Shown piece by piece: positions 19,034 through 26,557 of a DNA stretch of 64,000 nt. This stretch comes from Flavobacterium agrisoli (lineage in GTDB: Bacteria; Bacteroidota; Bacteroidia; Flavobacteriales; Flavobacteriaceae). Under the pieces are notes generated by a model. That model was not told where the DNA came from, made no database searches, and saw nothing but the letters and a program-made list of their open reading frames with translations. Location: positions 682,001 to 746,000 of the forward strand of contig NZ_JAEHFV010000001.1 in assembly GCF_016522065.1 (NCBI RefSeq), read 5' to 3'. A program made the position numbers and the translations under genes. Within the stretch, counting starts at the first letter, position 1. Every line of letters begins with the position of its first letter.

Positions 19034-19039
19034 CCAGAT

Positions 19040-19501
19040 ATGACACTGATTTCAACTGACAATTCGAAAAATCAAGAAATTGTAAAAAATGTTTTTACAA
19101 TGTATCTTGAGCAAAAAGGGCACCGTAAGACGCCGGAGCGCTACGCTATATTACAAGAAATTTACGATAGTGAGGAGCATTTTGATATCGAAAACTTGTA
19201 CATCAAAATGAAAAACAAAAACTATCGTGTCAGCAGAGCCACGCTTTACAATACAATCGAATTACTTTTAGATTGTGCTTTGGTTCGTAAACACCAATTT
19301 GGTCAAAACCAAGCTTACTACGAAAAATCGTATTTTGATAAGCAACACGACCATATTATCATGACCGATACTGGCGAAGTTATCGAATTTTGTGATCCCA
19401 GAATTCAAACTATCAAAAAAACCATCGAAGAAATTTTTAACATCGAAATCAACAACCATTCGTTGTATTTCTATGCTACTAAAAAACAAGATCAACAATA
19501 A
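19040..19501 (+). CDS. fur: Fur-family transcriptional regulator
   Basis: A 153-residue metal-dependent repressor. The winged-helix DNA-binding domain (about 10-90) contains [15 protein letters not shown] and the recognition-helix segment [15 protein letters not shown]. The dimerisation domain has the histidine-rich metal site ([22 protein letters not shown]). There is no CxxC structural-zinc pair. I take the ATG at 19040; the frame also contains a TTG at 19007, but that base triplet fits better as the -33 element. It probably controls iron homeostasis, although a PerR-like peroxide role cannot be excluded, since the 1-Cys peroxiredoxin gene lies 2 kb away. Confidence 0.92.
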   Translation: MTLISTDNSKNQEIVKNVFTMYLEQKGHRKTPERYAILQEIYDSEEHFDIENLYIKMKNKNYRVSRATLYNTIELLLDCALVRKHQFGQNQAYYEKSYFDKQHDHIIMTDTGEVIEFCDPRIQTIKKTIEEIFNIEINNHSLYFYATKKQDQQ

Positions 19502-19530
19502 TATTCAAACACAACATAAACTAACAGTAC

Positions 19531-19548
19531 AGACAAGCCAACTTGTCT
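19531..19548 (+). other. Short inverted repeat before purA
   Basis: AGACAAG and CTTGTCT separated by four bases give a 7-bp stem in the 69-bp fur-purA gap. There is no T-run, so it is not a terminator. It could be an operator or an RNA hairpin in the purA leader. Confidence 0.4.
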
Positions 19549-19570
19549 CGAAAATAAATTAAAAAAAAGA

Positions 19571-20842
19571 ATGACCGTAGATTTATTACTAGGCTTGCAG
19601 TGGGGAGATGAAGGAAAAGGAAAAATTGTAGATGTTTTAACTTCTAATTACGATATTATCGCACGTTTTCAAGGAGGACCAAATGCTGGTCATACTTTAG
19701 AATTTGACGGAATAAAACACGTTTTAAGAACAATTCCTTCTGGAATTTTCCATAAAAACTCTGTAAACGTTATTGGTAACGGAGTAGTTATTGACCCAGT
19801 AGTTTTTCAAAAAGAAATTGAAGGTTTAGAAAAATTCAATTTAGACATCAAATCCAAATTAATTATTTCTAGAAAAGCACATTTAATTTTACCAACGCAC
19901 CGTTTATTAGATGCGGCTTCGGAAGCATCAAAAGGAAAAGCTAAAATTGGTTCTACTTTAAAAGGAATTGGACCAACTTACATGGATAAAACAGGTCGAA
20001 ATGGTCTACGCGTTGGCGATATTGAGTTGGTTGATTTTAAAGAAAGATACCGTGCATTAGCCGACAAACACGAAGCGATGATTGCATTTTACGATGTAAA
20101 CATTCAGTATAATTTAGCCGAACTTGAAAAAGAATTTTTCGAAGCAATAGAAGAATTAAAAAAACTTGATTTTATTGATAGCGAAGAATACATGCACCAA
20201 GCTCAAAAAGCAGGAAAATCCATTTTATGCGAAGGCGCACAAGGCTCTTTGTTAGATGTTGATTTTGGAACGTACCCTTTTGTAACTTCTTCTAACACCA
20301 CGGCAGCTGGAGCTTGTACTGGTTTAGGAATTGCACCAAACAAAATCAAAGAAGTGTACGGAATTTTTAAAGCATACGTAACTCGTGTTGGAAGCGGACC
20401 GTTCCCAACTGAACTTTTTGATGAAGTTGGAGCTACAATGGCTAAAGTTGGTAACGAATTTGGATCGGTAACCGGTAGACAAAGACGTTGTGGATGGTTG
20501 GATTTAGTGGCTCTTAAATATGCCGTACATGTAAATGGGGTAACGCAATTGATGATGATGAAAGGTGATGTTTTATCTGGTTTTGAAACACTAAAAGTTT
20601 GTACCGAATACAATTACAAAGGAACTCCAATTTCGCATTTCCCTTATAATATCGAAGAAGAAAATGTAACACCAATTTACAAAGAATTCAAAGGGTGGAA
20701 ACAAGATTTAACCGGAATGACTACTTATGAGCAATTACCTGTTGAATTAAAAGAATACATCGAATTCATTGAAAAAGAATTAGAAGTGCCTATTAAAATT
20801 GTTTCGGTTGGTCCAGACCGAAAGCAAACAATCTTAAAATAA
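19571..20842 (+). CDS. purA: Adenylosuccinate synthase
   Basis: A 423-residue enzyme that joins IMP and aspartate with GTP to form adenylosuccinate, the first committed step to AMP. The N-terminal GTP-binding signature is LLGLQWGDEGKGKIVDVL with the catalytic Asp and His (GGPNAGHT) following. The IMP-binding and substrate loops (GIGPTYMDKTGRNGLR and SVTGRQRRCGWLDLV) are intact, and the length is normal. It may be co-transcribed with fur, since I see no clear -7 box in the gap. An intrinsic terminator follows nine bases after the stop. Confidence 0.97.
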   Translation: MTVDLLLGLQWGDEGKGKIVDVLTSNYDIIARFQGGPNAGHTLEFDGIKHVLRTIPSGIFHKNSVNVIGNGVVIDPVVFQKEIEGLEKFNLDIKSKLIISRKAHLILPTHRLLDAASEASKGKAKIGSTLKGIGPTYMDKTGRNGLRVGDIELVDFKERYRALADKHEAMIAFYDVNIQYNLAELEKEFFEAIEELKKLDFIDSEEYMHQAQKAGKSILCEGAQGSLLDVDFGTYPFVTSSNTTAAGACTGLGIAPNKIKEVYGIFKAYVTRVGSGPFPTELFDEVGATMAKVGNEFGSVTGRQRRCGWLDLVALKYAVHVNGVTQLMMMKGDVLSGFETLKVCTEYNYKGTPISHFPYNIEEENVTPIYKEFKGWKQDLTGMTTYEQLPVELKEYIEFIEKELEVPIKIVSVGPDRKQTILK

Positions 20843-20850
20843 TAACAACT

Positions 20851-20877
20851 AAAACGCTCTTATGGGCGTTTTTTTTT
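20851..20877 (+). terminator. Intrinsic terminator of purA
   Basis: AAAACGCTC pairs with the arm ending GGGCGTTTT through nine base pairs including one G-U wobble on the plus strand, then a run of Ts. It ends 24 bp before the Nudix start codon. Confidence 0.88.
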
Positions 20878-20900
20878 ATTCAAAAAAAGCAACTAAACAA

Positions 20901-21479
20901 ATGAATAATCCAGAAATAAAAATTACCAAAACCGAACTCCTTTCGGATAATTGGTATGTATTAAACAAAGTCACTTTTAATTACAATCAAAACGAAAAAC
21001 AAGAAGTTCATGTTCGAGAGGTTTACGATCGAGGAAATGGAGCCGCTATTTTACTTTATAATTCGACCAAAAAAACAGTTATTTTAACACGTCAATTTCG
21101 ATTACCGACCTACCTAAATGGTAATAATAACGGCATGATGATTGAAGTTTGCGCAGGTTTATTAGATAAAGATAACCCTGAAGCATGCATCATACGAGAA
21201 ACGGAAGAAGAAACCGGATATCGATTAAAAAAAGTGGAAAAAGTATTCCAAACCTACATGTCACCTGGAGCGGTAACCGAAATTTTATATTTGTTTACCG
21301 GTGAATACGATGATAGCATGAAAGTACACGAAGGAGGCGGATTAGACGAAGAACAAGAGCATATTGAAGTATTAGAACTTCCTTTCGAGCAAGCCTTTCA
21401 AATGATTGGAACTGGTGAAATTTGCGATGCCAAAACCATTATTTTATTACAACATGCCAAATTAAATGGACTAGTCTAA
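20901..21479 (+). CDS. nudK: Nudix hydrolase, GDP-mannose pyrophosphatase (NudK) type
   Basis: A 192-residue Nudix enzyme. The box AGLLDKDNPEACIIRETEEETGY has the spacing seen in NudK (AGLLD, P-E-x-C-I, then REx2EE), and a downstream YMSPGAVTEILYLF segment is also typical. NudK hydrolyses GDP-mannose to GMP and mannose-1-phosphate. I start it at the ATG at 20901; an earlier in-frame ATG at 20862 lies inside the purA terminator and would be illogical. GDP-mannose is also the substrate of the Gmd enzyme encoded at the far right of the window. A bidirectional terminator follows. Confidence 0.85.
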   Translation: MNNPEIKITKTELLSDNWYVLNKVTFNYNQNEKQEVHVREVYDRGNGAAILLYNSTKKTVILTRQFRLPTYLNGNNNGMMIEVCAGLLDKDNPEACIIRETEEETGYRLKKVEKVFQTYMSPGAVTEILYLFTGEYDDSMKVHEGGGLDEEQEHIEVLELPFEQAFQMIGTGEICDAKTIILLQHAKLNGLV

Positions 21480-21483
21480 AACA

Positions 21484-21520
21484 AAAAACTCCGAAATAGA
21501 AAATATTCGGAGTTTTTTGT
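21484..21520. terminator. Bidirectional intrinsic terminator
   Basis: ACTCCGAA and TTCGGAGT pair perfectly with a ten-base loop. T-runs follow on the plus strand and A-runs precede it, so it can end both the nudK transcript and the convergent peroxiredoxin transcript. Confidence 0.9.
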
Positions 21521-21533
21521 TTTTTATTTTCTC

Positions 21534-22172
21534 TTATTTATTAGGTTGTGGAGTCATACGCAAATAAGGTTTTATTGGGGTATGTCCTTTAGGAAATTTA
21601 GCCGGAATATCCGCATCGGTAATAGCTGGAGAAATAACCACATCTTGACCATCTTTCCAATTTGCCGGAGTTGCTACACTGTAATTAGCTGTTAATTGCA
21701 AACTATCGATGACACGTAATAATTCATCAAAATTTCTTCCTGTTGAAGCGGGATACGTAATCATCAATTTGATTTTTTTATCATTGCCAATTACAAAAAC
21801 CGAACGAACGGTAAATTTGTCGCTTGCATTTGGATGTAACATATCATACAAATTGGCTACTTTTTTATCTTCATCAGCAATAATCGGGTAATTAAGCGTA
21901 ACACCTTGAGTTTCGTTTATATCTTTAATCCAATCTAAATGCGATTGTAAACTATCAACACTCAACGCAATTACTTTGGTATTTCTTTTTTCAAATTCAG
22001 GATAATAATTTGCCACTGTACCCAATTCGGTAGTACATACTGGAGTAAAATCGGCTGGATGCGAAAATAAAACGCCCCAAGAGTCGCCTAACCATTCGTG
22101 AAAATGTATTTTACCTAACGTAGTTTCTGCTTCAAAATCGGGTGCAATGTCACCTAAACGTAATGTTGCCAT
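21534..22172 (-). CDS. 1-Cys peroxiredoxin (Prx6 type)
   Basis: A 212-residue peroxidase that reduces hydrogen peroxide and organic peroxides. The peroxidatic cysteine is C46 in SHPADFTPVCTTE. It is the only cysteine in the whole protein, so this is a true 1-Cys enzyme that needs an external thiol for recycling. The long C-terminal extension (PANWKDGQDVVISPAITDADIPAKFPKG) is the Prx6-type dimerisation tail. It is convergent with nudK across a shared terminator. Its promoter region has a 15-bp direct repeat around the promoter elements, suggesting specific regulation. Confidence 0.95.
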   Translation of the reverse strand: MATLRLGDIAPDFEAETTLGKIHFHEWLGDSWGVLFSHPADFTPVCTTELGTVANYYPEFEKRNTKVIALSVDSLQSHLDWIKDINETQGVTLNYPIIADEDKKVANLYDMLHPNASDKFTVRSVFVIGNDKKIKLMITYPASTGRNFDELLRVIDSLQLTANYSVATPANWKDGQDVVISPAITDADIPAKFPKGHTPIKPYLRMTPQPNK

Positions 22173-22196
22173 GATATTTTTGTTTTAAAATTCTTC

Positions 22197-22253
22197 TAAA
22201 ATTAAGCAAAAATTCGCAATTCAATCGAAAGCAATTCATAAAATTAAGCAAAA
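22197..22253 (-). promoter_or_regulatory. Peroxiredoxin promoter with operator-like direct repeats
   Basis: On the minus strand a TTG at 22234-22232, a 17-bp spacer and AATTTTTG at 22214-22207 (one mismatch to TAnnTTTG) form a likely promoter. The 15-mer TAAAATTAAGCAAAA (plus-strand reading) occurs exactly twice, at 22197-22211 over the -7 box and at 22239-22253 just upstream of the -33 box. The two copies are 42 bp apart, about four helical turns. Confidence 0.5.
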
Positions 22254-22272
22254 GTTACACGCTCAAATTATG

Positions 22273-23184
22273 TTACAAATATTCTAAAATACAATACCAA
22301 AATCCTAAAGTTAGAAAGGAAATCGGAATACCAAAACCAATCATCATGCTACTTAATTTAGGTTTTAGGCCGTAATTGGAAGCCAAAATACAAGCCGTTA
22401 CCATAGGAGCCATTGCCATTTCTAGCACCGAAACTTCCATTTTTAATCCTTTTTGATTCAGTACAAAAAAATACAAAACGAATAACAAAAGTGGCATTAA
22501 CACTAATTTAAAAAACAAGCCAAGGGTTAAAAATTTAAAATGTTTGCTTTTGCTATCAAAACTCAACTGTAAACCAATCGAAAATAACGCTAAGGGAGTA
22601 ACTAAACTTCCTATTTGTTGAAAAACCACTTGCAATTCATCTGTAAAATCAAAATGAAGCAAATTCATCAGAGCAGCGATACAAAAAGTTATAAAAGGCG
22701 GAAATAAAAGAATTTTTTTCATGATAGTTCCAACAGTAGTAGTACCTCTCGAATAAAAAATAGCCACTAAAACACCAAAAGTAGAAATGACCACAAAACA
22801 CCCTGGCTGATCGACCAAAATGGCAATTTCTAATCCTTTTTTACCATATAAAGCTTCGATAATAGGAAAACCTAAAAAAGACGTATTACTAAATCCGGCC
22901 GTAATAATCAAACAACCGATGAGCTTTTTTGACCATTTAAAATAAGCGCCCATCATGGTAAAAAATAAAATCGAAAAGGCAAAACTAATCCAAGCCGCAG
23001 CAATAGGATACAACAAATCGGGAGCCCAATCAATTTTAGGAATGAAATACAAAGCCAATGCCGGCAAGCAAAAATAAATTACGAATTTGTTTAAAAATTT
23101 ATAACTGTTTTTAGGGAAATTCGGAATTAATTGGCATGCAATTCCCAAAAGCAAACAAACAAAAATGACAATTAAATTTTTCAT
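22273..23184 (-). CDS. AEC-family transporter
   Basis: A 303-residue integral membrane protein with about ten hydrophobic segments in two inverted halves, the layout of the auxin efflux carrier (AEC) family. The family exports or exchanges organic anions such as malate in some bacteria. Typical pieces are TAGFSNTSFLGFPIIEALYG in the middle and MAMAPMVTACILASNYGL near the end. I start it at the ATG at 23184 (MKNLIVIFVCLLLG), which begins directly in the first helix and lies just after a good promoter. The longer frame from 23259 would cover that promoter. The substrate is unknown. Confidence 0.9.
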   Translation of the reverse strand: MKNLIVIFVCLLLGIACQLIPNFPKNSYKFLNKFVIYFCLPALALYFIPKIDWAPDLLYPIAAAWISFAFSILFFTMMGAYFKWSKKLIGCLIITAGFSNTSFLGFPIIEALYGKKGLEIAILVDQPGCFVVISTFGVLVAIFYSRGTTTVGTIMKKILLFPPFITFCIAALMNLLHFDFTDELQVVFQQIGSLVTPLALFSIGLQLSFDSKSKHFKFLTLGLFFKLVLMPLLLFVLYFFVLNQKGLKMEVSVLEMAMAPMVTACILASNYGLKPKLSSMMIGFGIPISFLTLGFWYCILEYL

Positions 23185-23197
23185 GAAGTGCAAAAAA

Positions 23198-23229
23198 CAA
23201 AAATACAGTTTATAATCAGGATAAGCCAA
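23198..23229 (-). promoter_or_regulatory. Promoter of the AEC transporter (TTG-N21-TATTTTTG)
   Basis: On the minus strand TTG at 23229-23227 and a perfect TAnnTTTG box at 23205-23198 with a 21-bp spacer, 13 bp before the ATG. This also supports the choice of the shorter start. Confidence 0.65.
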
Positions 23230-23338
23230 CTGAATAGTGTTGGATTTTCTTCTGAACAAAATTTTAATCTAGAGTGTCCACTTTATGTTTTTGCAATTGC
23301 ACGCGTTTTACTTACTTTTACTATTAAAATGATTCATT

Positions 23339-24415
23339 TTGAAAGCGAATAACCCAAACAAAAAATCATCTCAAAATATTTCTCTTTCAGAAATAACTAA
23401 TCCGAATGCAATAGCACAAATTCAGCATTTTCGAAAAAAAGAAATTTCGACTTCAGAATTAGTTAACGGCATTTTAAATCAAAACCGCACCGCCTTAAGT
23501 AGAGCCATAACACTAATTGAAAGTACGCATCCAACTCATATTGAAAAGGCCAATTCTATCATTAAAAGTTGTTTACCTCACGTCAATCAATCCGTTCGAA
23601 TTGGGATTACCGGAATACCCGGTGTGGGCAAAAGTACTTTTATAGAGGCTTTGGGGATACACTTGACAAGTCTTGGAAAAAAAGTTGCCGTGCTGGCGGT
23701 AGACCCGAGTAGCGCCTTATCGAGTGGAAGTATTTTGGGCGATAAAACCCGAATGGAGGAATTAGCTCAAGATGCCAATGCTTTTATCAGACCGAGTCCT
23801 TCGGGCAGCAATCTGGGTGGTGTTGCACGTAAAACAAGAGAAACCATTATACTATGCGAAGCGACTGGATTTGATACGATAATTATTGAAACGGTGGGCG
23901 TAGGTCAAAGTGAAATTGCCGTTCATCGCATGGTTGATTTCTTTTTATTACTACAAATTACCGGTGCTGGTGATGATTTACAAGGAATAAAAAGAGGCAT
24001 TATGGAAATGGCAGATGCAGTTATCATCAACAAAGCTGATGGAGAAAACAGCCAAAATGCCCAAGTATTACAAGCTGCTATTCAAAAAACAATTTCTCTT
24101 TTTCCGAAAAAAGATTCAGAATGGGTTCCTTTTGTAAGTTGTTGCAGTGCTTTACATAAAGAAGGTATTACTGAAATTTGGCAAACCCTTACCTCCTACT
24201 TTGAAACGATCAAAAAAAATCATTTTTTTGAAGAAAACCGAAAAAATCAAAATTTAGATTGGATGTACGAAACCATAAACGATGAATTATTACATCAATT
24301 TTACAACCAACCTGCTATTATAACCCAACTCGAAATCAATAAAAAAGCTGTTCAAAACAACGAAAAATCGCCTTTTGAAGCAGCTCTAGAATTAATTCGA
24401 ATTTATAAAAAGTAA
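23339..24415 (+). CDS. meaB: MeaB/ArgK-type G3E GTPase
   Basis: A 358-residue P-loop GTPase that protects and reactivates B12-dependent methylmalonyl-CoA mutase. The Walker A loop is GIPGVGKS (92-99); other typical segments are VAVLAVDPSSALSSGSILGDKTRM and IIETVGVGQSE. The start is TTG at 23339, because no in-frame ATG exists upstream. An out-of-frame ATG at 23329 begins an eight-codon mini-ORF that overlaps this start. The mutase genes usually beside meaB are not in the window. It converges on dsbD with only nine bases between the stops. Confidence 0.93.
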   Translation: MKANNPNKKSSQNISLSEITNPNAIAQIQHFRKKEISTSELVNGILNQNRTALSRAITLIESTHPTHIEKANSIIKSCLPHVNQSVRIGITGIPGVGKSTFIEALGIHLTSLGKKVAVLAVDPSSALSSGSILGDKTRMEELAQDANAFIRPSPSGSNLGGVARKTRETIILCEATGFDTIIIETVGVGQSEIAVHRMVDFFLLLQITGAGDDLQGIKRGIMEMADAVIINKADGENSQNAQVLQAAIQKTISLFPKKDSEWVPFVSCCSALHKEGITEIWQTLTSYFETIKKNHFFEENRKNQNLDWMYETINDELLHQFYNQPAIITQLEINKKAVQNNEKSPFEAALELIRIYKK

Positions 24416-24424
24416 AAGAAGAAT

Positions 24425-26446
24425 CTAATTTTTAAAATTCTTAATACCACTTTGCAGCCAATTGTAATATTCTGTTATATCTGGATTATAAGCAGAAGGT
24501 TCTGTTAAACTAGCACTATTATGATCTACGAGTACATAAAAAGGTTGAGCATTGGCTTTATAGGTTTTAATTTGAAAATCACTCCATTTGTTTCCAATAG
24601 TTTTGATTTTTTTTCCTGTGGTTTCCGAAACATATTGTTCGTTTTCCAGCAGCTCTTTTTTGTCATCGACATAGAGCGAAATCAAGACTAAATCATTATT
24701 TAACACACGAAGCACTTCCGAATCAGACCAAACCAGTTCTTCCATTTTTCTACAATTCACGCAGGCATATCCTGTAAAATCTAATAAAACGGGTTTTCCT
24801 GTTTTTTTGGCAAACTCCATTCCTTTATCATAATCATGAAAGGTTATGATATTGTGGGGACCGTATGCTGCACCTTCGGGCAATGTTTCGCTACTTGCTG
24901 TTTCCGTGTTTGCACCAATTCCATTTGGCGATTCGCTGTAGTGCATTGCCGGGGGAAAACCACTAATTAACTTTAGAGGAGCTCCCCAAAGTCCTGGAAT
25001 AAGGTAAATAGTAAAAGTCAAGACAAGGAGTCCAAAACCTAATCTTCCAACAGAAATATGATTTAGCGGCGAATCATGTGGAAGTGTAATTTTTCCGAAT
25101 AAATAAAAAGCCAAAGTTCCAAAAATAGCAATCCAGATGGCAAGGAAAACTTCTCTTTCCAGCCAGTGCAATTGCAAAACCAAATCGGCATTCGATAAAA
25201 ATTTGAAAGCCAAAGCCAATTCTAAAAATCCTAAAACCACTTTTACCGTATTAAGCCAACCACCCGATTTTGGCACTGCATTGAGCCAACCCGGAAAAGC
25301 AGCAAATAATGAGAATGGCAGCGCAATAGCAATCGAAAATCCTAACATTCCAACAATGGGTGCAATACCTCCTTTTGAGGCTGCCTCAACCAACAAGGTT
25401 CCTACAATAGGTCCTGTACAGGAAAATGATACAATGGCCAAAGCCAAAGCCATGAAAAAAATACCAATCAATCCTCCCCTATCTGCTTGCAAATCGACTT
25501 TGTTTGCCAACGCATTTGGTAGCATAATTTCGAAAGCACCCAAAAATGAAATGGCAAAAACAACTAATAAAACAAAGAAAATTAAGTTGAACCAAACGTT
25601 GGTTGACAAGGCATTTAGTGAATCGGCACCAAAAATGGCTGTTACAATCGAACCTAATAAAACATAAATAATTACGATTGAAAATCCGTAAATCAAAGCA
25701 TTTCTAATTCCAGCTGCTTTGGTTTTACTTTGCTTGGTAAAAAAACTAACTGTCATCGGAATCATTGGAAAAACACAAGGAGTAAGTAAGGCAGCAAAAC
25801 CTGATAAAAAAGCAATAATAAAAATGCCTATTAATCCTCTAGATTCTGTTTTCTCAACGGGACTTTTGACTTCTTCAACTTTTGTTACTACTTTTTGTAA
25901 TTCCGGCTCAACGACAGTTTCAACGACAGAAACCGAATCTGTTTTGGTCTCGCTCTTAACAACCGGTGTTTTTGAGATAACTGCAGTTGTTGACGATTTT
26001 GGCAGTTTAAAAATTAATTCCTCTGTAGATGGCGGTAGACAGTTGCTATCATCGCAGACCATAAACTCTACTTCGGCTGTAACTGTTGCAACTATTCCGG
26101 ATTTCAATTTTATTTTTTGGGTAAAAAGAGCCTTTTTTTCAAAATATTTAATTTTCATGTCGAAAATTTTATCCACCACTTCATGCCCTTTTTCTTCGGT
26201 AGTTTTACCGATTAATTCATACTTTTTCTCCGAATTTGAGAAGGAAAAAGTAGTACGCACAGGACCTCCTTCTTCGATAAATTGCCCATACAAATGCCAT
26301 CCTGATTGTATTTCTGCTTTTGCTTTTAAAACAAATTCTGTATCTGAGATTTTCTCTACAGACGTAGCCCATTTCACTGGATTGTACATCTGACCCGAAA
26401 CCAAACTACCACATAAAAGAAGTAGCACTAAAAGATATTTTTTCAT
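24425..26446 (-). CDS. dsbD: Thiol:disulfide interchange protein DsbD-like
   Basis: A 673-residue three-part protein that carries electrons from cytoplasmic thioredoxin to periplasmic thiol proteins. Residues 1-19 are a signal peptide, followed by a periplasmic DsbD-alpha-like domain with a cysteine in SNCLPPSTEE. The eight-helix membrane domain (about 205-490) has the two redox cysteines in LLTPCVFPMIP and VSFSCTGPIVG. The C-terminal thioredoxin-like domain has C562-V-N-C565 in FTGYACVNCRKMEE. All redox cysteines are present. It lies 12 bp after a terminator-like hairpin that follows the M16 peptidase gene, so it may depend on read-through. Likely clients are the two TlpA proteins of the same locus. 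Confidence 0.94.
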   Translation of the reverse strand: MKKYLLVLLLLCGSLVSGQMYNPVKWATSVEKISDTEFVLKAKAEIQSGWHLYGQFIEEGGPVRTTFSFSNSEKKYELIGKTTEEKGHEVVDKIFDMKIKYFEKKALFTQKIKLKSGIVATVTAEVEFMVCDDSNCLPPSTEELIFKLPKSSTTAVISKTPVVKSETKTDSVSVVETVVEPELQKVVTKVEEVKSPVEKTESRGLIGIFIIAFLSGFAALLTPCVFPMIPMTVSFFTKQSKTKAAGIRNALIYGFSIVIIYVLLGSIVTAIFGADSLNALSTNVWFNLIFFVLLVVFAISFLGAFEIMLPNALANKVDLQADRGGLIGIFFMALALAIVSFSCTGPIVGTLLVEAASKGGIAPIVGMLGFSIAIALPFSLFAAFPGWLNAVPKSGGWLNTVKVVLGFLELALAFKFLSNADLVLQLHWLEREVFLAIWIAIFGTLAFYLFGKITLPHDSPLNHISVGRLGFGLLVLTFTIYLIPGLWGAPLKLISGFPPAMHYSESPNGIGANTETASSETLPEGAAYGPHNIITFHDYDKGMEFAKKTGKPVLLDFTGYACVNCRKMEELVWSDSEVLRVLNNDLVLISLYVDDKKELLENEQYVSETTGKKIKTIGNKWSDFQIKTYKANAQPFYVLVDHNSASLTEPSAYNPDITEYYNWLQSGIKNFKN

Positions 26447-26457
26447 ATTTTAATTTT

Positions 26458-26495
26458 AAAAAGAAGCTGCCTCAAAACCAAAAAATGAGACAGCC
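26458..26495 (-). terminator. Terminator-like hairpin between the M16 peptidase and dsbD genes
   Basis: On the minus strand GGCTGTCTCA pairs with TGAGGCAGCT through ten base pairs including G-U wobbles, then TCTTTTT follows. The same pairing on the plus strand would contain a C-A mismatch, so it is built for minus-strand RNA. It ends about 12 bp before the dsbD ATG. Confidence 0.75.
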
Positions 26496-26557
26496 CTTAA
26501 CAGCCTTTTACCTTATTACTAATTCAAAATAAATTCGGAAAAGACTCGAATTAAGTA

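Noticed and set aside
20203..20613. 136-codon minus-strand open frame
   Set aside because: Antisense of purA, which has all its signature motifs.
20862..20900. Upstream start for the Nudix gene
   Set aside because: The added residues would be encoded by the purA terminator; the ATG at 20901 fits the family length.
23185..23259. Longer N-terminus of the AEC transporter
   Set aside because: It would cover a good promoter and add a polar stretch before the first helix.
25137..25667. 176-codon plus-strand open frame
   Set aside because: Antisense of the dsbD membrane domain; lysine/asparagine-rich and no domain.
25719..26393. 224-codon plus-strand open frame
   Set aside because: Exact antisense of the well-supported dsbD gene; serine- and valine-rich composition without domain.
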